From Streptomyces sp. TSRI0107 (GTDB lineage: Bacteria; Actinomycetota; Actinomycetes; Streptomycetales; Streptomycetaceae), in the NCBI RefSeq assembly GCF_001905845.1, contig NZ_LIVZ01000005.1, forward strand, positions 372,001 to 436,000: a DNA stretch of 64,000 bases, written 5' to 3'. The notes beneath the pieces are model-generated. The model saw only the letters and a program-made list of their open reading frames with translations. It was not told the DNA's origin and searched no databases. Below are positions 24,435 to 32,911 of the stretch, piece by piece (the first letter of the stretch is position 1; every line of letters starts with the position of its first letter). Position numbers and translations under genes: made by a program.

Positions 24435-25913
24435 CTACTCGGTGGTCTCCCGGCTCCGCGTGTGCACGTACAGCTTGCGCCGGTCGCCGACGTCGATGCG
24501 CTGCGGCAGCGGCAGCTCGTACCGCACCGGCCTGGCGTGGTCGGCGAGCTGCCGTCGCGGGTTGTACACCTGGTTGAACTTCCACAGCATGCGGGCGAAG
24601 TTGGTCTGCCCGTGCAGCAGGTTGCGGCCGAGCACGCGGGCCGCGCCGAACGCGGTGCGCAGCCCCAGGTGCTTGCGGTTGATCACGGCCTGGGTGCGCA
24701 CCAGCTCCTCGTAGAACCTCTCCAGCGGCAGGGTCGTCGGCACGACGGCGTGCTGGATGTCGAACAGCCGGTAGTCGCGGGTGGTCAGGCGGCGCGACTC
24801 GGTGTGCCAGATCTCGGTGCCGGGGTACGGCGTCATCACCGTGAAGTGCACGATCTCCGGCACGGCCAGCGCGAACTCCCGCACCACCCGGAACCGCTCC
24901 TCGTCCCACGCCGGGTCGACGATCAGGTTGATGGCGACCGCGATGCCCATCCGCCGCGCGGTCCGCAGCGCCTCGATGTTCTCGTCCGGGCTGATCCGCT
25001 TGCGGAACAGGTCCAGGCCCTCCGCGTCGATCGCCTCCATGCCGAGGAACATGTACTTCAGCCCGAGCCGCGCCCACCGCTCGAACACCTCGGGGTGGCG
25101 CAGCAGCACATCGGCGCGGGTCTCCAGGTAGTACCGCTTGCGGATCCCCCGCCGCTCCACCGCCGCGGCGATGGCGTCGCCGTGTTCCGGCCGGATGAAG
25201 GCCACGTCGTCGACGATGAACACGTTCGGCTCGCGGATCGCCGCGAGTTCGGCGGCCGCCGCCTCGGGGGACGCCCTGCGGTAGCTGCGGCCGTAGAACG
25301 TCCACGCGGAGCAGAACGAACAGTCCCAGGGGCAGCCGCGGGTGAACTCGATGGAGGCGCACGGGTCGAGTTCGCCGATGAAGTAGCGGCGCCGGCCGCG
25401 CATCAGGTCGCGGGCCGGCAGCGGCGCGTCGATGCTGTGCAGCATCAGCGGGGCGGGGCCGCGTCCCGCCGCGGTGACGATCCCCGGCACGCCGTCGAGG
25501 CCGCCGTGACGCACCGCCTCCAGCAGCGGGCCGACCGCCGGCTCCCCCTCGCCGCGCACCACCGCGTCGACCGCGCCCTCCGCCTGCTCCAGCACCTCCT
25601 CGGCGACGAACGACACGCTGTGCCCGCCGAGGAAGACGAAACAGCCCGGCACGGCCCGCTTGACGTGCGCGGCCAGTTCGATGGCCTCGGGGATGTTGGC
25701 GAGGTAGTTCAGCGAGATGCCCAGCGCCTCGGGCCGGAAGGACCGCACCTCGGCGCGCAGCCGGTCCCGGCCGAGGACCTGGAGGTCCACGACCCGTACG
25801 TCGTGACCGGCGTCGCGTGCCGCGGCCGCCACCCGTTCCAGGCCCAGGGGCTCGAGGCGCAGGAAGATCTCCGAGTACATCAGGGCGCTGGGGTGGACGA
25901 GCAGCAGACGCAT
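24435..25913 (-). CDS. B12-binding radical-SAM protein, HpnR-like
   Basis: A 492-residue class-B radical-SAM enzyme. The ATG at 25913 follows an excellent GGAGGTGA ribosome site. Residues 1-140 form a cobalamin-binding Rossmann domain (MRLLLVHPSALMYSEIFLRLEPLGLERVAAAARDAG, FVFLGGHSVSFVAEEVL). The cluster motif CxxxCxxC is Cys194, Cys198 and Cys201 in FTRGCPWDCSFCSAWTFYGRSYR. The rest of the barrel follows (LETRADVLLRHPEVFERWARLGLKYMFLGMEAID). The FCSAWTFYGRSYR signature recalls hopanoid C-3 methylase HpnR. If so it would add a methyl group to hopanoid ring A, but no hopanoid genes are in this window, so I treat it as HpnR-like only. Confidence 0.72.
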   Translation of the reverse strand: MRLLLVHPSALMYSEIFLRLEPLGLERVAAAARDAGHDVRVVDLQVLGRDRLRAEVRSFRPEALGISLNYLANIPEAIELAAHVKRAVPGCFVFLGGHSVSFVAEEVLEQAEGAVDAVVRGEGEPAVGPLLEAVRHGGLDGVPGIVTAAGRGPAPLMLHSIDAPLPARDLMRGRRRYFIGELDPCASIEFTRGCPWDCSFCSAWTFYGRSYRRASPEAAAAELAAIREPNVFIVDDVAFIRPEHGDAIAAAVERRGIRKRYYLETRADVLLRHPEVFERWARLGLKYMFLGMEAIDAEGLDLFRKRISPDENIEALRTARRMGIAVAINLIVDPAWDEERFRVVREFALAVPEIVHFTVMTPYPGTEIWHTESRRLTTRDYRLFDIQHAVVPTTLPLERFYEELVRTQAVINRKHLGLRTAFGAARVLGRNLLHGQTNFARMLWKFNQVYNPRRQLADHARPVRYELPLPQRIDVGDRRKLYVHTRSRETTE

Positions 25914-26144
25914 GGTCACCTCCGGGGGCTCTCCCTTCGTATCCCGGCCCGGCCGCGCGGCGCACCGCCCGTACCGCCGCCTGGCGGCACCACGCGGCCC
26001 GCAGGGGTGGTTCCGCCGGGCGGGGTACCGGTTCGGGTGAGCCGGGGCGGCGCACGGCGGCGGAAGTGGCGGCGGGCACCCCTTCGGCGGTGTCCTGGGG
26101 ACGAGTCCGGAAAACCGGACCGGCCTGCGCAGGGAGACCGACCC

Positions 26145-26975
26145 TTGACCCATACCGGCTCCACCTCCGAACACCGGGCGAGTGCCGTGCCCGCCCCGTC
26201 CGTGGCGCGGAAACCCCAGCCGCCGCGCCCCGACACGCCCGTGGCCCTGGTCACCGGGGCGTCGTCGGGGATCGGCGCCGCCACGGCACGCCGCTTCGCC
26301 GACGGCGGCTGGCGGCTGCTGCTGAGCGGGCGGGACCGGGAGGGGCTGGCGCGGACGGCCGCGGGCACGTCCGCCGACGTCCTGCCCGGCGACCTCACCG
26401 CTCCGGGCGGTCCGCGGCTGCTCGCCCGGTCGGCCCTGGAGACGGCCGGGCGGATCGACGTACTGGTCGCCGGGGCGGGCATCGGCTGGGCGGGCCCGTT
26501 CACGGCCATGCCGCACGACGTGATCGACGGTGTCCTCGCCGTGGATCTCGTGGCCACGCTCCATCTGGTACGGGAGGTGCTGCCGGCGATGGTGGCGCGC
26601 GGCCGGGGCCGGGTGGTGCTGATCGGGTCGGTGGCGGGTTGTGTGGGGGTGCGCGAGGAGGCCGTGTACTCGGCCGCGAAGGCCGGGCTGGCCGCGTTCG
26701 CCGAGGCACTGCGGCAGGAGCTGCGCGGCACCGGGGTCGGGGTCACCCTGGTGGTGCCGGGCCCGGTGGACACCGAGTTCTTCGCCCGCCGCGGCACCCC
26801 GTACCGCCGCAACCGCCCACGCCCCATCGCCCCGGCCACCGTCGCCCGCACGGTCTGGGACGCGGTGGACCGAAAGCGCGACGAGGTCTACGTACCGGGC
26901 TGGCTGACCCTGCCGGGCCGAGTCCGCGGCCTCACACCGTGGCTGTACCGCCGCCTGCTGAACCGCTTCGGCTGA
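26145..26975 (+). CDS. short-chain dehydrogenase/reductase
   Basis: 276 residues from the TTG at 26145, which has AGGGAG 8 nt upstream. An N-terminal tail of about 30 polar residues precedes the Rossmann fold. It shows TGASSGIGAATARRFADGG (cofactor loop), the VAGAGIGWAG segment in place of NNAG, catalytic Ser in VLIGSVAGCVG and YSAAKAG (Tyr-x-x-x-Lys). VPGPVDTEFFARRG and a C-terminal WLTLPGRVRGLTPWLYRRLLNRFG, common in membrane-associated SDRs of the DltE type, follow. It is divergent from the radical-SAM/DMT pair. Substrate unknown. Confidence 0.85.
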   Translation: MTHTGSTSEHRASAVPAPSVARKPQPPRPDTPVALVTGASSGIGAATARRFADGGWRLLLSGRDREGLARTAAGTSADVLPGDLTAPGGPRLLARSALETAGRIDVLVAGAGIGWAGPFTAMPHDVIDGVLAVDLVATLHLVREVLPAMVARGRGRVVLIGSVAGCVGVREEAVYSAAKAGLAAFAEALRQELRGTGVGVTLVVPGPVDTEFFARRGTPYRRNRPRPIAPATVARTVWDAVDRKRDEVYVPGWLTLPGRVRGLTPWLYRRLLNRFG

Positions 26976-27063
26976 ACGAAGCCCCCTGCCCGCATGAGCC
27001 CGCCCGCACCACGCTTGCAACTCGCCCGCCCGAGCGGAGTCGGCGGATTGCCCCGCGGGCCCC

Positions 27064-27890
27064 GAGCCTGCCGGCCGCCTGGCTCAGGCCCCGTCCGTGA
27101 GCCGCCCTTGACCCGAGCCGTGCCTGCGGTCACCCGGCCCGAGCCTGCCGGCCGCCTGGCTCAGGCCCCGTCCGTGAGCCGCCCTTCGCCCGAGCCGTGC
27201 CTGCGGTCACCCGGCCCGAGCCTGCCGGCCGCGTGGCTCAGGCCCCGTCCGTGAGCCGCCCTTCGCCCGAGCCGTGCCTGCGGTCACCCGGCCCGAGCCT
27301 GCAAGCTGCCCGGCTCAGGCCCGCCTGCGAGTCGCACTGCCCCGCCACCGCGCTTGCGGGTCATCCCGCCCGAGCCGTGCCGAGCCTGCGGGCTGCCCCG
27401 CTCCGAGCCGTGCCCGCAGGTCACCCTGCCTCAGCCGAGCCCGCGTGCCACCCGGCTCAGACCGGTCGCGAGCCGCGCTTCCCGCCCGAGCGGAGCCCGC
27501 GAGCCGCCCGGTTCAGGCCCCGCCCACGAGCCGCCGGCCCGCCGCCTCGCTTGCGGGTCATCCTGCCCGAGCCGTGCCGCGCCTGCGAGCTGCCCCAGCC
27601 GTGCCCGCAGGTCACCCCGCCCCAGTCGTGCCCGCGAGCCGCCCCGCTCGGGCCTCGCCCGCAAGCCGTCCCGACGGGAGCCGTGCCTGCAAGTCACCCC
27701 ACCCCGCTCCTGCGAGCCCGCCCCGCTCAACCCCCGCCAGAGCCCGACCCGAGCCCCGCTCAAGCCCGGCCCGACCGCCGCTCGAGCCCGCCCGGCAGCC
27801 GGTCCCCGCCCGAGCCCTGTCCGAGCCCCGCTCAAGCCCCGCCCGATGCCCGCTCAAGCGCTTCCCCCACCCCCGCTCTCCTGCTAGAGG
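27064..27890. repeat. 77-bp tandem repeats followed by higher-order degenerate repeats
   Basis: Units beginning GAGCCTGCCGGCC start at 27064, 27141 and 27218, and a decaying fourth at 27295, with an exact period of 77 bp. Copies 1-2 differ at 2 positions and copies 2-3 at 1. From 27300 the DNA continues as degenerate GAGCC and GCCGTGCC motifs with a second period of about 197 bp (CGCTTGCGGG at 27351 and again at 27548). Because 77 is not a multiple of 3 and long ORFs are open in all three plus-strand frames, the region is very unlikely to encode protein. It fills most of the 920-bp gap between the SDR and PL8 genes. Confidence 0.85.
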
Positions 27891-27898
27891 CCATGAGC

Positions 27899-30247
27899 AT
27901 GACGTTTTCACGCCGGGCTCTCCCGAGCCGTAGAGCCGTCCTTCTGGGGGCTGCCACCGCCACCGCAGGCCTCGCCCTGGCCGCCGTCGCGCAGCCCCGC
28001 GCGCACGCCGTCGCCGACGATCCGTACGACGCGCTCCGCCGTCGCTGGCTGGAGCTCGCGCTCGGTGCCGGGTACGACCCGGGCGCCGAACCCTACGCCG
28101 GCCGCCTCGCCGAGACCGGTGAGCTCGCCCGCCGTTTCCGGGCCGCCCTGCCCGCGGTGCCGGCGGCCGGCTCGCTTTGGCCGGACGCCCCTTTCGACCC
28201 GCCCGCCGGCATCACCCGCAGCTACGGCCGCCTGTGGACCATGGCCCAGGCGTACGTCCAGCCGGGGACCGGCGTCACCGGAGATCCCGGCCTGCTCGCG
28301 GCCGTCCTGCACGGCCTCGACCATCTCGCGGCCACCGTCTACCACCCCGGCACCACCCGCTACGGCAACTGGTGGGAGTGGCAGATCGGCAGCCCCCGCC
28401 TGCTGATGGACATCACGGCGGCGCTGTACGACCACCTGGGCGCCGCCCGGATCGCCGCCGCCTGCGCCGCCGTCGACCACTTCGTCCCGGACTCGGTGTT
28501 CGCCGACTACTCCGGCACCTCCACCGGCGCCAACCGCGTAGACCTGTGCCGTTCCGTCGCGCTGCGCGGCATCCTGGGCCGCGCCCCGGACCGCATCGCG
28601 CTCGCCCGGGACGCGCTCTCCCCGGTCTTCCCGTACGTCACCCGCGGCGACGGCCTGTACGCCGACGGGTCGTTCGTCCAGCACACCTGGGTCGCCTACT
28701 CCGGCACCTACGGCCAGGTGATGCTCGACGGCCTCGGCCGCCTGTTCGCCCTGCTCGCGGGGTCCGAGTGGGAGGTCACCGACCCGAACCGGCAGATCGT
28801 CCTCGACAGCGTCGAACGCGCCTACGCCCCGCTGATCCACGACGGACTGGTGATGGACATGGTCAACGGGCGGGCCATCAGCCGCGGCCACCTCGCCGCC
28901 GACGAACGCCGGGTGCTGCGCAGCGACCACTTCCACGGGCAGGGCATCATCGCCGCGATCGCCCTGCTCGCCCTCGGCGCGAGCCCCGCCGAGCGGGAGC
29001 GCTGGTACGGGGCGGTGAAGGGCTGGATCGAACGGGACGAGGTCAGTCCCATCCTGACGGCACGCCAGTTCGACGTGACCGACCTGGCCCGGCTGCACAC
29101 CGTCGCCGCCGCGCCCGTCCCGGCCGCCCCCGAACCCGTCGGGCACCGCCTCTTCCCGGCCATGGACCGTGCCGTCCACCGCCGCCCCGCCTTCACCGCC
29201 GGCCTCGCGATGGCCGGCGACCGCATCGCGTACTACGAGTGCGGCAACGGCGAGAACCCGCGCGGCTGGCACACCGGCGCCGGGATGCTCTCCTGGTGGG
29301 CGCCCGGCCTCGGCGACCAGTACACCGACTGGTACTGGCCGACCGTCGACTGGTACCGCCTGCCCGGCACCACGGTCTCCACCAAGCGGCTGCCGGACCG
29401 CGCGGGCGGCGAGTGGGGTGCGCCCAGACCGGACGTCCGCTGGGTGGGCGGCACCACCGACGGCGAGTACGCGGCCGTCGGCCAGCATCTGAAGGGCCTG
29501 GAGTCGACGCTGGAGGCCCGCAAGTCGTGGTTCTTCCTCGCGGACGCCGTGGTCTGCCTGGGCGCCGGCATCAGCTGCGCGGACGGCGTCCCGGTCGAGA
29601 CCGTCGTCGACAACCGCAACCTGGGGGAGGGCGGCACCCAGACCTTCGTCCGCGGCCCCGGCTGGGCGCACCTGGAGGGCCACGGCGGCTGGCTCGTCCC
29701 CGACGGCGCGCTCCGCGCACTCCGCGAGGACCGCACCGGCGCCTGGTCCGACATCAACACCACCAGCACCACCGAGCGGCGCACCCGGCGCTGGCAGACC
29801 CTCTGGCTCGACCACGGCACGGACCCCGCCGACGCCGGCTACCTGTACGTCCTCATGCCGGGCGCGTCCCGCCGAACGGTCGCCGCCCGCGCCGCCGACC
29901 GCCGCTGGCTGAGGGTGCTCGCCAACGACGCCGTACGCCAGTCGGTGACGGTGCCGTCCCTGGGTCTGACGGCCGCCAACTTCTGGCAGGCCGGGGCGGC
30001 CGGTCCGCTCACCGCGTCGGCCGGCGCGAGCGTGCTGCTGCGCCGCCACGGCCGTACGGCCCGCCTCTGCGTGAGCGAACCACCCCGCACCGGCGCCCCG
30101 CTGGAGGTCGTCTGGGATCATCCGGTGCGCGGGGTGATCCGGGCCGACGACAGCGTCGAGATCCTCGCCGCGGGCCGCCGGCTGAGCCTGCGCGTCACTC
30201 CAGGGATGGCATGTGCCACCCATGAATGTGAGGTGTCTTTCGGCTGA
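27899..30247 (+). CDS. Tat-exported polysaccharide lyase family 8 (hyaluronate/chondroitin/xanthan lyase type)
   Basis: A 782-residue secreted lyase. I prefer the ATG at 27899, because GAGG at 27887-27890 is 8 nt upstream. An ATG at 27893 is also in frame. A twin-arginine signal (SRRALPSRRAVLLGAATATAG to HAVA) comes first. The alpha/alpha-toroid contains YGNWWEWQIGSPRLLMDI and the catalytic region SFVQHTWVAYSGTYGQVMLDGL (His and Tyr) with MVNGRAISR. The beta-sandwich domains follow (YYECGNGENPRGWHTGAGMLSWW, WYWPTVDWYRLPGTTVS). PL8 enzymes cleave uronic-acid polysaccharides by beta-elimination. The specific polymer is not determinable. No transporter or regulator of sugar uptake is adjacent. 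Confidence 0.92.
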   Translation: MTFSRRALPSRRAVLLGAATATAGLALAAVAQPRAHAVADDPYDALRRRWLELALGAGYDPGAEPYAGRLAETGELARRFRAALPAVPAAGSLWPDAPFDPPAGITRSYGRLWTMAQAYVQPGTGVTGDPGLLAAVLHGLDHLAATVYHPGTTRYGNWWEWQIGSPRLLMDITAALYDHLGAARIAAACAAVDHFVPDSVFADYSGTSTGANRVDLCRSVALRGILGRAPDRIALARDALSPVFPYVTRGDGLYADGSFVQHTWVAYSGTYGQVMLDGLGRLFALLAGSEWEVTDPNRQIVLDSVERAYAPLIHDGLVMDMVNGRAISRGHLAADERRVLRSDHFHGQGIIAAIALLALGASPAERERWYGAVKGWIERDEVSPILTARQFDVTDLARLHTVAAAPVPAAPEPVGHRLFPAMDRAVHRRPAFTAGLAMAGDRIAYYECGNGENPRGWHTGAGMLSWWAPGLGDQYTDWYWPTVDWYRLPGTTVSTKRLPDRAGGEWGAPRPDVRWVGGTTDGEYAAVGQHLKGLESTLEARKSWFFLADAVVCLGAGISCADGVPVETVVDNRNLGEGGTQTFVRGPGWAHLEGHGGWLVPDGALRALREDRTGAWSDINTTSTTERRTRRWQTLWLDHGTDPADAGYLYVLMPGASRRTVAARAADRRWLRVLANDAVRQSVTVPSLGLTAANFWQAGAAGPLTASAGASVLLRRHGRTARLCVSEPPRTGAPLEVVWDHPVRGVIRADDSVEILAAGRRLSLRVTPGMACATHECEVSFG

Positions 30248-30278
30248 CGTCTTTGTGTGACCTCTACAACGCCCAGGC

Positions 30279-30327
30279 CCCCTGAACAGTTGGAAAGCCT
30301 GCACAGGGCCGTGGTTCTGTTCAGGGG
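30279..30327. promoter_or_regulatory. 11-bp inverted repeat upstream of accB
   Basis: CCCCTGAACAG (30279-30289) and CTGTTCAGGGG (30317-30327) are perfect complements separated by 27 nt. The element lies 31 bp after the PL8 stop and 75 bp before accB. It could terminate PL8 transcription or act as a control site for accB-accE. The long loop and lack of a T-run leave this open. Confidence 0.4.
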
Positions 30328-30389
30328 TACCAGGAAAACGAGCCGGAGACTGTACGGAGTCGACGGCTCGCTTTCCTTGGTCTCCTTCG

Positions 30390-30395
30390 TAAGGT
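30390..30395 (+). promoter_or_regulatory. -10 element of accB, leaderless geometry
   Basis: TAAGGT with 6 nt before the accB ATG at 30402, the same spacing as the leuB promoter. No Shine-Dalgarno lies in between and the -35 is weak. Confidence 0.35.
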
Positions 30396-30401
30396 CGCTA
30401 C

Positions 30402-31985
30402 ATGACCGTTTTGGATGAGGCGACGGGTGAGCCGACGGACGCGCGCGGCCGGGTGGCCGAGCTGCACGAGATCCGTGCGCAGGCACTGGCGGGCCCGAGC
30501 GAGAAGGCGACCGAGGCGCAGCACGCCAAGGGCAAGCTGACCGCCCGGGAGCGTATCGAACTGCTCCTCGACCCGGGGTCCTTCCGTGAGGTCGAGCAGC
30601 TGCGCAGGCACCGGGCGACCGGCTTCGGCCTGGAGGCCAAGAAGCCGTTCACCGACGGTGTCATCACCGGCTGGGGCACGGTCGAGGGCCGCACGGTCTT
30701 CGTCTACGCCCATGACTTCCGGATCTTCGGCGGCGCGCTGGGCGAGGCCCACGCCACGAAGATCCACAAGATCATGGACATGGCCATCGCGGCCGGCGCG
30801 CCCCTGGTCTCCCTGAACGACGGCGCGGGCGCCCGTATCCAGGAGGGCGTCTCCGCCCTCGCCGGCTACGGCGGCATCTTCCAGCGCAACACCAAGGCGT
30901 CCGGTGTCATCCCGCAGATCAGCGTGATGCTCGGCCCGTGCGCGGGCGGCGCGGCGTACAGCCCGGCCCTGACGGACTTCGTCTTCATGGTCCGCGACAC
31001 GTCGCAGATGTTCATCACCGGCCCGGACGTGGTCAAGGCGGTGACGGGCGAGGAGATCACCCAGAACGGCCTGGGCGGCGCGGACGTGCACGCCGAGACC
31101 TCCGGCGTCTGCCACTTCGCGTACGACGACGAGGAGACCTGCATCGCGGAGGTCCGCTACCTCCTCTCGCTCCTCCCGCAGAACAACCGCGAGAACCCCC
31201 CGAGGGTGGAGAGCGCGGACCCGGTCGAGCGCCGCAGCGACGTGCTCCTGGACCTGGTCCCGGCGGACGGCAACCGGCCGTACGACATGGCCAAGGTCAT
31301 CGAGGAGATCGTCGACGACGGCGAGTACCTGGAGGTCCACGAGCGCTGGGCGCGGAACATCATCTGCGCGCTGGCCCGCCTGGACGGCCAGGTGGTCGGC
31401 ATCGTCGCCAACCAGCCGCAGACGCTCGCGGGCGTCCTGGACATCGAGGCGTCGGAAAAAGCTGCGCGCTTTGTCCAGATGTGTGACGCTTTTAACATCC
31501 CGATCGTGACCTTCCTCGACGTCCCCGGGTTCCTCCCCGGCGTCGACCAGGAGCACGGAGGGATCATCCGGCACGGCGCGAAGCTGCTCTACGCCTACTG
31601 CAACGCCACCGTGCCCCGGATCTCCCTGATCCTGCGGAAGGCGTACGGAGGTGCCTACATCGTGATGGACAGCCAGTCCATCGGCGCCGACCTCACCTAC
31701 GCCTGGCCCACGAACGAGATCGCGGTGATGGGCGCGGAGGGCGCGGCCAACGTCATCTTCCGCCGCCAGATCGCCGAGGCCGACGACCCCGACGCGATGC
31801 GCGCGCGGATGGTCAAGGAGTACAAGTCCGAGCTGATGCACCCGTACTACGCGGCCGAGCGCGGTCTGGTCGACGACGTCATCGACCCCGCCGAGACCCG
31901 CGAGGTGCTGATCAAGTCCCTGGCGATGCTGCACACCAAGCACGCCGACCTGCCTTCGCGCAAGCACGGCAACCCCCCGCAGTGA
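30402..31985 (+). CDS. accB: acyl-CoA carboxylase beta (carboxyltransferase) subunit
   Basis: The 527-residue biotin-dependent carboxyltransferase transfers CO2 from biotin to acetyl- or propionyl-CoA, giving malonyl- or methylmalonyl-CoA for fatty acids and polyketides. Two crotonase-like halves are visible. The N-terminal half has GKLTARERIELLLDPGSF, VITGWGTVEGRTVFVYAHDFRIFGGALGEAHATKI and the oxyanion region MLGPCAGGAAYSPALTDF. The C-terminal half has VGIVANQPQTLAGVLDIEASEKAARFVQMCDAF, FLDVPGFLPGVDQEHGGIIRHGAKLLYAY and LILRKAYGGAYIVMDSQ. It matches the S. coelicolor accB product as I recall it. Followed 18 bp later by accE. Confidence 0.95.
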   Translation: MTVLDEATGEPTDARGRVAELHEIRAQALAGPSEKATEAQHAKGKLTARERIELLLDPGSFREVEQLRRHRATGFGLEAKKPFTDGVITGWGTVEGRTVFVYAHDFRIFGGALGEAHATKIHKIMDMAIAAGAPLVSLNDGAGARIQEGVSALAGYGGIFQRNTKASGVIPQISVMLGPCAGGAAYSPALTDFVFMVRDTSQMFITGPDVVKAVTGEEITQNGLGGADVHAETSGVCHFAYDDEETCIAEVRYLLSLLPQNNRENPPRVESADPVERRSDVLLDLVPADGNRPYDMAKVIEEIVDDGEYLEVHERWARNIICALARLDGQVVGIVANQPQTLAGVLDIEASEKAARFVQMCDAFNIPIVTFLDVPGFLPGVDQEHGGIIRHGAKLLYAYCNATVPRISLILRKAYGGAYIVMDSQSIGADLTYAWPTNEIAVMGAEGAANVIFRRQIAEADDPDAMRARMVKEYKSELMHPYYAAERGLVDDVIDPAETREVLIKSLAMLHTKHADLPSRKHGNPPQ

Positions 31986-32003
31986 CCCTGAGGAGTCTGT
32001 CGT

Positions 32004-32198
32004 ATGTCCATGCCTGACATCCGTGTTGAGAAGGGCCATGCCGAGCCCGAGGAAGTCGCCGCTCTCACGGCGATCCTCCTGGCCCGCGCGGCCGCCCGCC
32101 CGGACGAGACCGCCCCGGCCCACGGCGGCCGCGTCCGCGCCGGCTGGCGCCGCCTGGAGCGCGAGCCCGGCTTCCGCGCCCCGCACAGCTGGCGCTGA
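32004..32198 (+). CDS. accE: acyl-CoA carboxylase epsilon subunit
   Basis: A 64-residue polypeptide, MSMPDIRVEKGHAEPEEVAALTAILLARAAARPDE, ending in the typical AGWRRLEREPGFRAPHSWR. Epsilon subunits of actinobacterial acyl-CoA carboxylases share this pattern (EPEEVAAL near the N-terminus, W and PHSW near the end) and stimulate the alpha-beta complex. The ATG at 32004 has GAGGAG upstream. It is co-transcribed with accB and followed by a strong terminator. Confidence 0.93.
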   Translation: MSMPDIRVEKGHAEPEEVAALTAILLARAAARPDETAPAHGGRVRAGWRRLEREPGFRAPHSWR

Positions 32199-32204
32199 CC
32201 GCAA

Positions 32205-32244
32205 CGCGAAGGGCCCCTCCGCAAGGAGGGGCCCTTCGCGTTTT
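32205..32244 (+). terminator. intrinsic terminator of accB-accE
   Basis: A perfect 16-bp stem (32205-32220 with 32225-32240) capped by a GCAA tetraloop and followed by TTTT, immediately after the accE stop. Confidence 0.9.
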
Positions 32245-32264
32245 CGCCGCGTGGGCGCGAACGA

Positions 32265-32311
32265 CCACGGGCTGCCTCGGACGGCATACGACCGTCCGAG
32301 GCAGCCCGTGG
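32265..32311 (-). terminator. 20-bp perfect hairpin after the second conservon
   Basis: The arms 32265-32284 and 32292-32311 are exact complements over 20 bp with a 7-nt loop. It lies 18 bp beyond the cvnD stop on the minus strand. It probably stops convergent transcription between the conservon and accE. No T-run is present. Confidence 0.75.
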
Positions 32312-32329
32312 GCCGCAAGAACCGTTCAG

Positions 32330-32911
32330 CTAGCGCAGGCGAGCCATCAGGGCGTGCTCGACCAGGGTGATCAGCGCGGACTTCGCGTCCGCGCGGTGCC
32401 GGGCGTCGGTGGTGATGATCGGGGTGTCCGGCCCGATCTGCAGCGCCTCACGCACCTCTTCGGGGTTGTACGGCTGGTTGCCGTCGAAGCCGTTGAGGGC
32501 GATGACGAACGGCAGTCCGCTGTTCTCGAAGTAGTCGACAGCCGGGAAGCAGTCGGCGAGCCGCCGGGTGTCGACGAGAACGATGGCGCCGATGGCGCCG
32601 CGCACCAGGTCGTCCCACATGAACCAGAAGCGGTCCTGGCCGGGCGTACCGAAGAGGTACAGGATCAGGTCCTGGTCGAGGGTGATACGGCCGAAGTCCA
32701 TGGCGACCGTGGTGGTCGTCTTGTCCCCGGTGTGGGTGAGGTCGTCGATGCCTGCCGAAGCAGACGTCATGACGGCTTCCGTGCGCAGCGGGTTGATCTC
32801 CGAGACGGCGCCGACGAACGTGGTCTTGCCCACGCCGAAGCCGCCCGCCACCACGATCTTCGCGGAGGTGGTGGAGCGGGAAGGACCGCCGCTAGAGCTT
32901 GCGAAGTCCAC
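32330..32911 (-). CDS. cvnD: conservon small GTPase CvnD (second conservon)
   Basis: A 193-residue MglA/Ras-like GTP-binding protein, the signalling output of the conservon. The P-loop is VVAGGFGVGKTTFVG (about residues 20-34) and the switch region is INPLRTEAVMTSASAGIDDL. The G3 motif reads LFGTPGQDRF in place of DTAGQ, and the NKxD motif reads ALNGFDG. Both substitutions are shared with the paralogue at 37583-38170. It overlaps the end of cvnC by 20 bp, so translation is coupled. CvnD proteins are thought to form a membrane-associated complex with CvnA, B and C. By order this should correspond to Cvn2 of S. coelicolor. Confidence 0.9.
   Translation of the reverse strand: MDFASSSGGPSRSTTSAKIVVAGGFGVGKTTFVGAVSEINPLRTEAVMTSASAGIDDLTHTGDKTTTTVAMDFGRITLDQDLILYLFGTPGQDRFWFMWDDLVRGAIGAIVLVDTRRLADCFPAVDYFENSGLPFVIALNGFDGNQPYNPEEVREALQIGPDTPIITTDARHRADAKSALITLVEHALMARLR

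Noticed and set aside
27064-27300. CRISPR array
   Set aside because: The 77-bp units are contiguous direct repeats with no unique spacers and there are no cas genes in the window.
27197-27898. Long open frame that would extend the PL8 protein by about 230 N-terminal residues
   Set aside because: It runs through a 77-bp repeat (not a multiple of 3) with all plus frames open, gives Pro/Arg/Ser gibberish, and a twin-arginine signal peptide starts at the downstream ATG.
21300-30250. Recently acquired genomic island
   Set aside because: Gene content looks accessory, but base composition and codon use match the rest, and no transposase, integrase or boundary repeat is visible.
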